A DNA stretch of 9,798 nucleotides, taken from positions 1-9,798 of the forward strand of contig JADFNQ010000036.1 of assembly GCA_022563285.1 (NCBI GenBank). The letters are read 5' to 3'. Positions 9,630 through 9,798 of the stretch are shown in pieces. The position numbers and the translations under genes were made by a program. This DNA comes from Chloroflexota bacterium (lineage in GTDB: Bacteria; Chloroflexota; Dehalococcoidia; SM23-28-2; RBG-16-64-32). The notes beneath the pieces were generated by a model. That model ran no database searches, was not told the DNA's origin, and saw nothing but the letters and a program-made list of their open reading frames with translations. Within the stretch, counting starts at the first letter, position 1, and every line of letters begins with the position of its first letter.

Positions 9630-9798
9630 ATGCGCATCGGCATCGGATATGATATACACCGCTTCCAGGAGGGGAGACCCCTTGTCCTGGGAGGCTTGAC
9701 GCTGCCCGGGGAGACGGGCCTCGGCGGCCACAGCGATGCCGACGTCCTTCTCCACGCTGTTATGGACGCCCTTCTCGGCGCCGCCGGCCTAGGGGACA
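9630..9798 (+). CDS. ispF: 2-C-methyl-D-erythritol 2,4-cyclodiphosphate synthase (3' partial)
   Basis: Step 5 of the MEP pathway: cyclises CDP-methylerythritol 2-phosphate to methylerythritol cyclodiphosphate, releasing CMP. Only the first 56 residues (of about 155-160 usual) are in the window. They start MRIGIGYDIHRF and include GHSDADVLLHAVMDALLGA (33-51). Asp8, His10 and His42 match the metal-binding triad of E. coli IspF in both identity and position; His34-Ser35 match the flexible active-site pair. The ATG at 9630 has a weak ggga six bases upstream and follows ispD by 30 bases, so it is likely co-transcribed. The substrate is made from the ispD product by IspE, which is not in this window. 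Confidence 0.97.
   Translation, partial: MRIGIGYDIHRFQEGRPLVLGGLTLPGETGLGGHSDADVLLHAVMDALLGAAGLGD

Overview
The window is GC-rich bacterial chromosomal DNA with dense, mostly plus-strand genes. The best guess for the host is a Chloroflexota (Dehalococcoidia-like) bacterium. This rests on the RpoC architecture (a long charged coiled-coil insertion after the N-terminal zinc ribbon, with flanking core sequence of the actinobacterial/Chloroflexota type), the GC-rich codon use and the presence of a c-di-AMP riboswitch. It is an inference; no rRNA is present to settle it.

Layout. (1) 1-4355: most of rpoC (RNA polymerase beta' subunit), with its first few dozen codons lying upstream of the window. 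(2) 4383-4412: a GC-rich hairpin, then a Glu/Leu/Phe/Val-type glutamate dehydrogenase (4438-5709). (3) 5612-6496: a secreted alpha/beta-hydrolase lipoprotein whose GTG start and strong Shine-Dalgarno sequence lie inside the dehydrogenase gene. (4) 6497-7040: a stretch with no intact gene. It holds a minus-strand, frameshifted remnant of an ABC-2 transporter permease (6523-6737), then a well-conserved cyclic-di-AMP (ydaO/yuaA-class) riboswitch (6840-6969) and a long hairpin (6994-7024) that looks like its expression platform. (5) 7041-7673: a VTT/DedA-like membrane protein, the apparent riboswitch target. (6) A near-consensus sigma-70 promoter (7687-7715) and a hairpin-rich leader, then a likely operon: YacL-type PIN-TRAM membrane protein (7827-8882), ispD (8889-9599) and ispF (9630 to the window end). 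ispD and ispF are steps 3 and 5 of the non-mevalonate (MEP) isoprenoid pathway.

Most worth a second look: the c-di-AMP riboswitch in front of a VTT-domain membrane protein, with a direct repeat that suggests how the switch works; an in-frame insertion of a short dispersed repeat near the active site of IspD; the decaying ABC-2 permease, whose frameshift is explained by loss of one 4-bp tandem unit; and a promoter position that argues against a far-upstream TTG start for the PIN-TRAM gene. The YacL-IspD-IspF order is the one that in Bacillus follows the c-di-AMP synthase gene disA. Finding a c-di-AMP sensor just upstream of it here is suggestive, but disA itself is not in the window.
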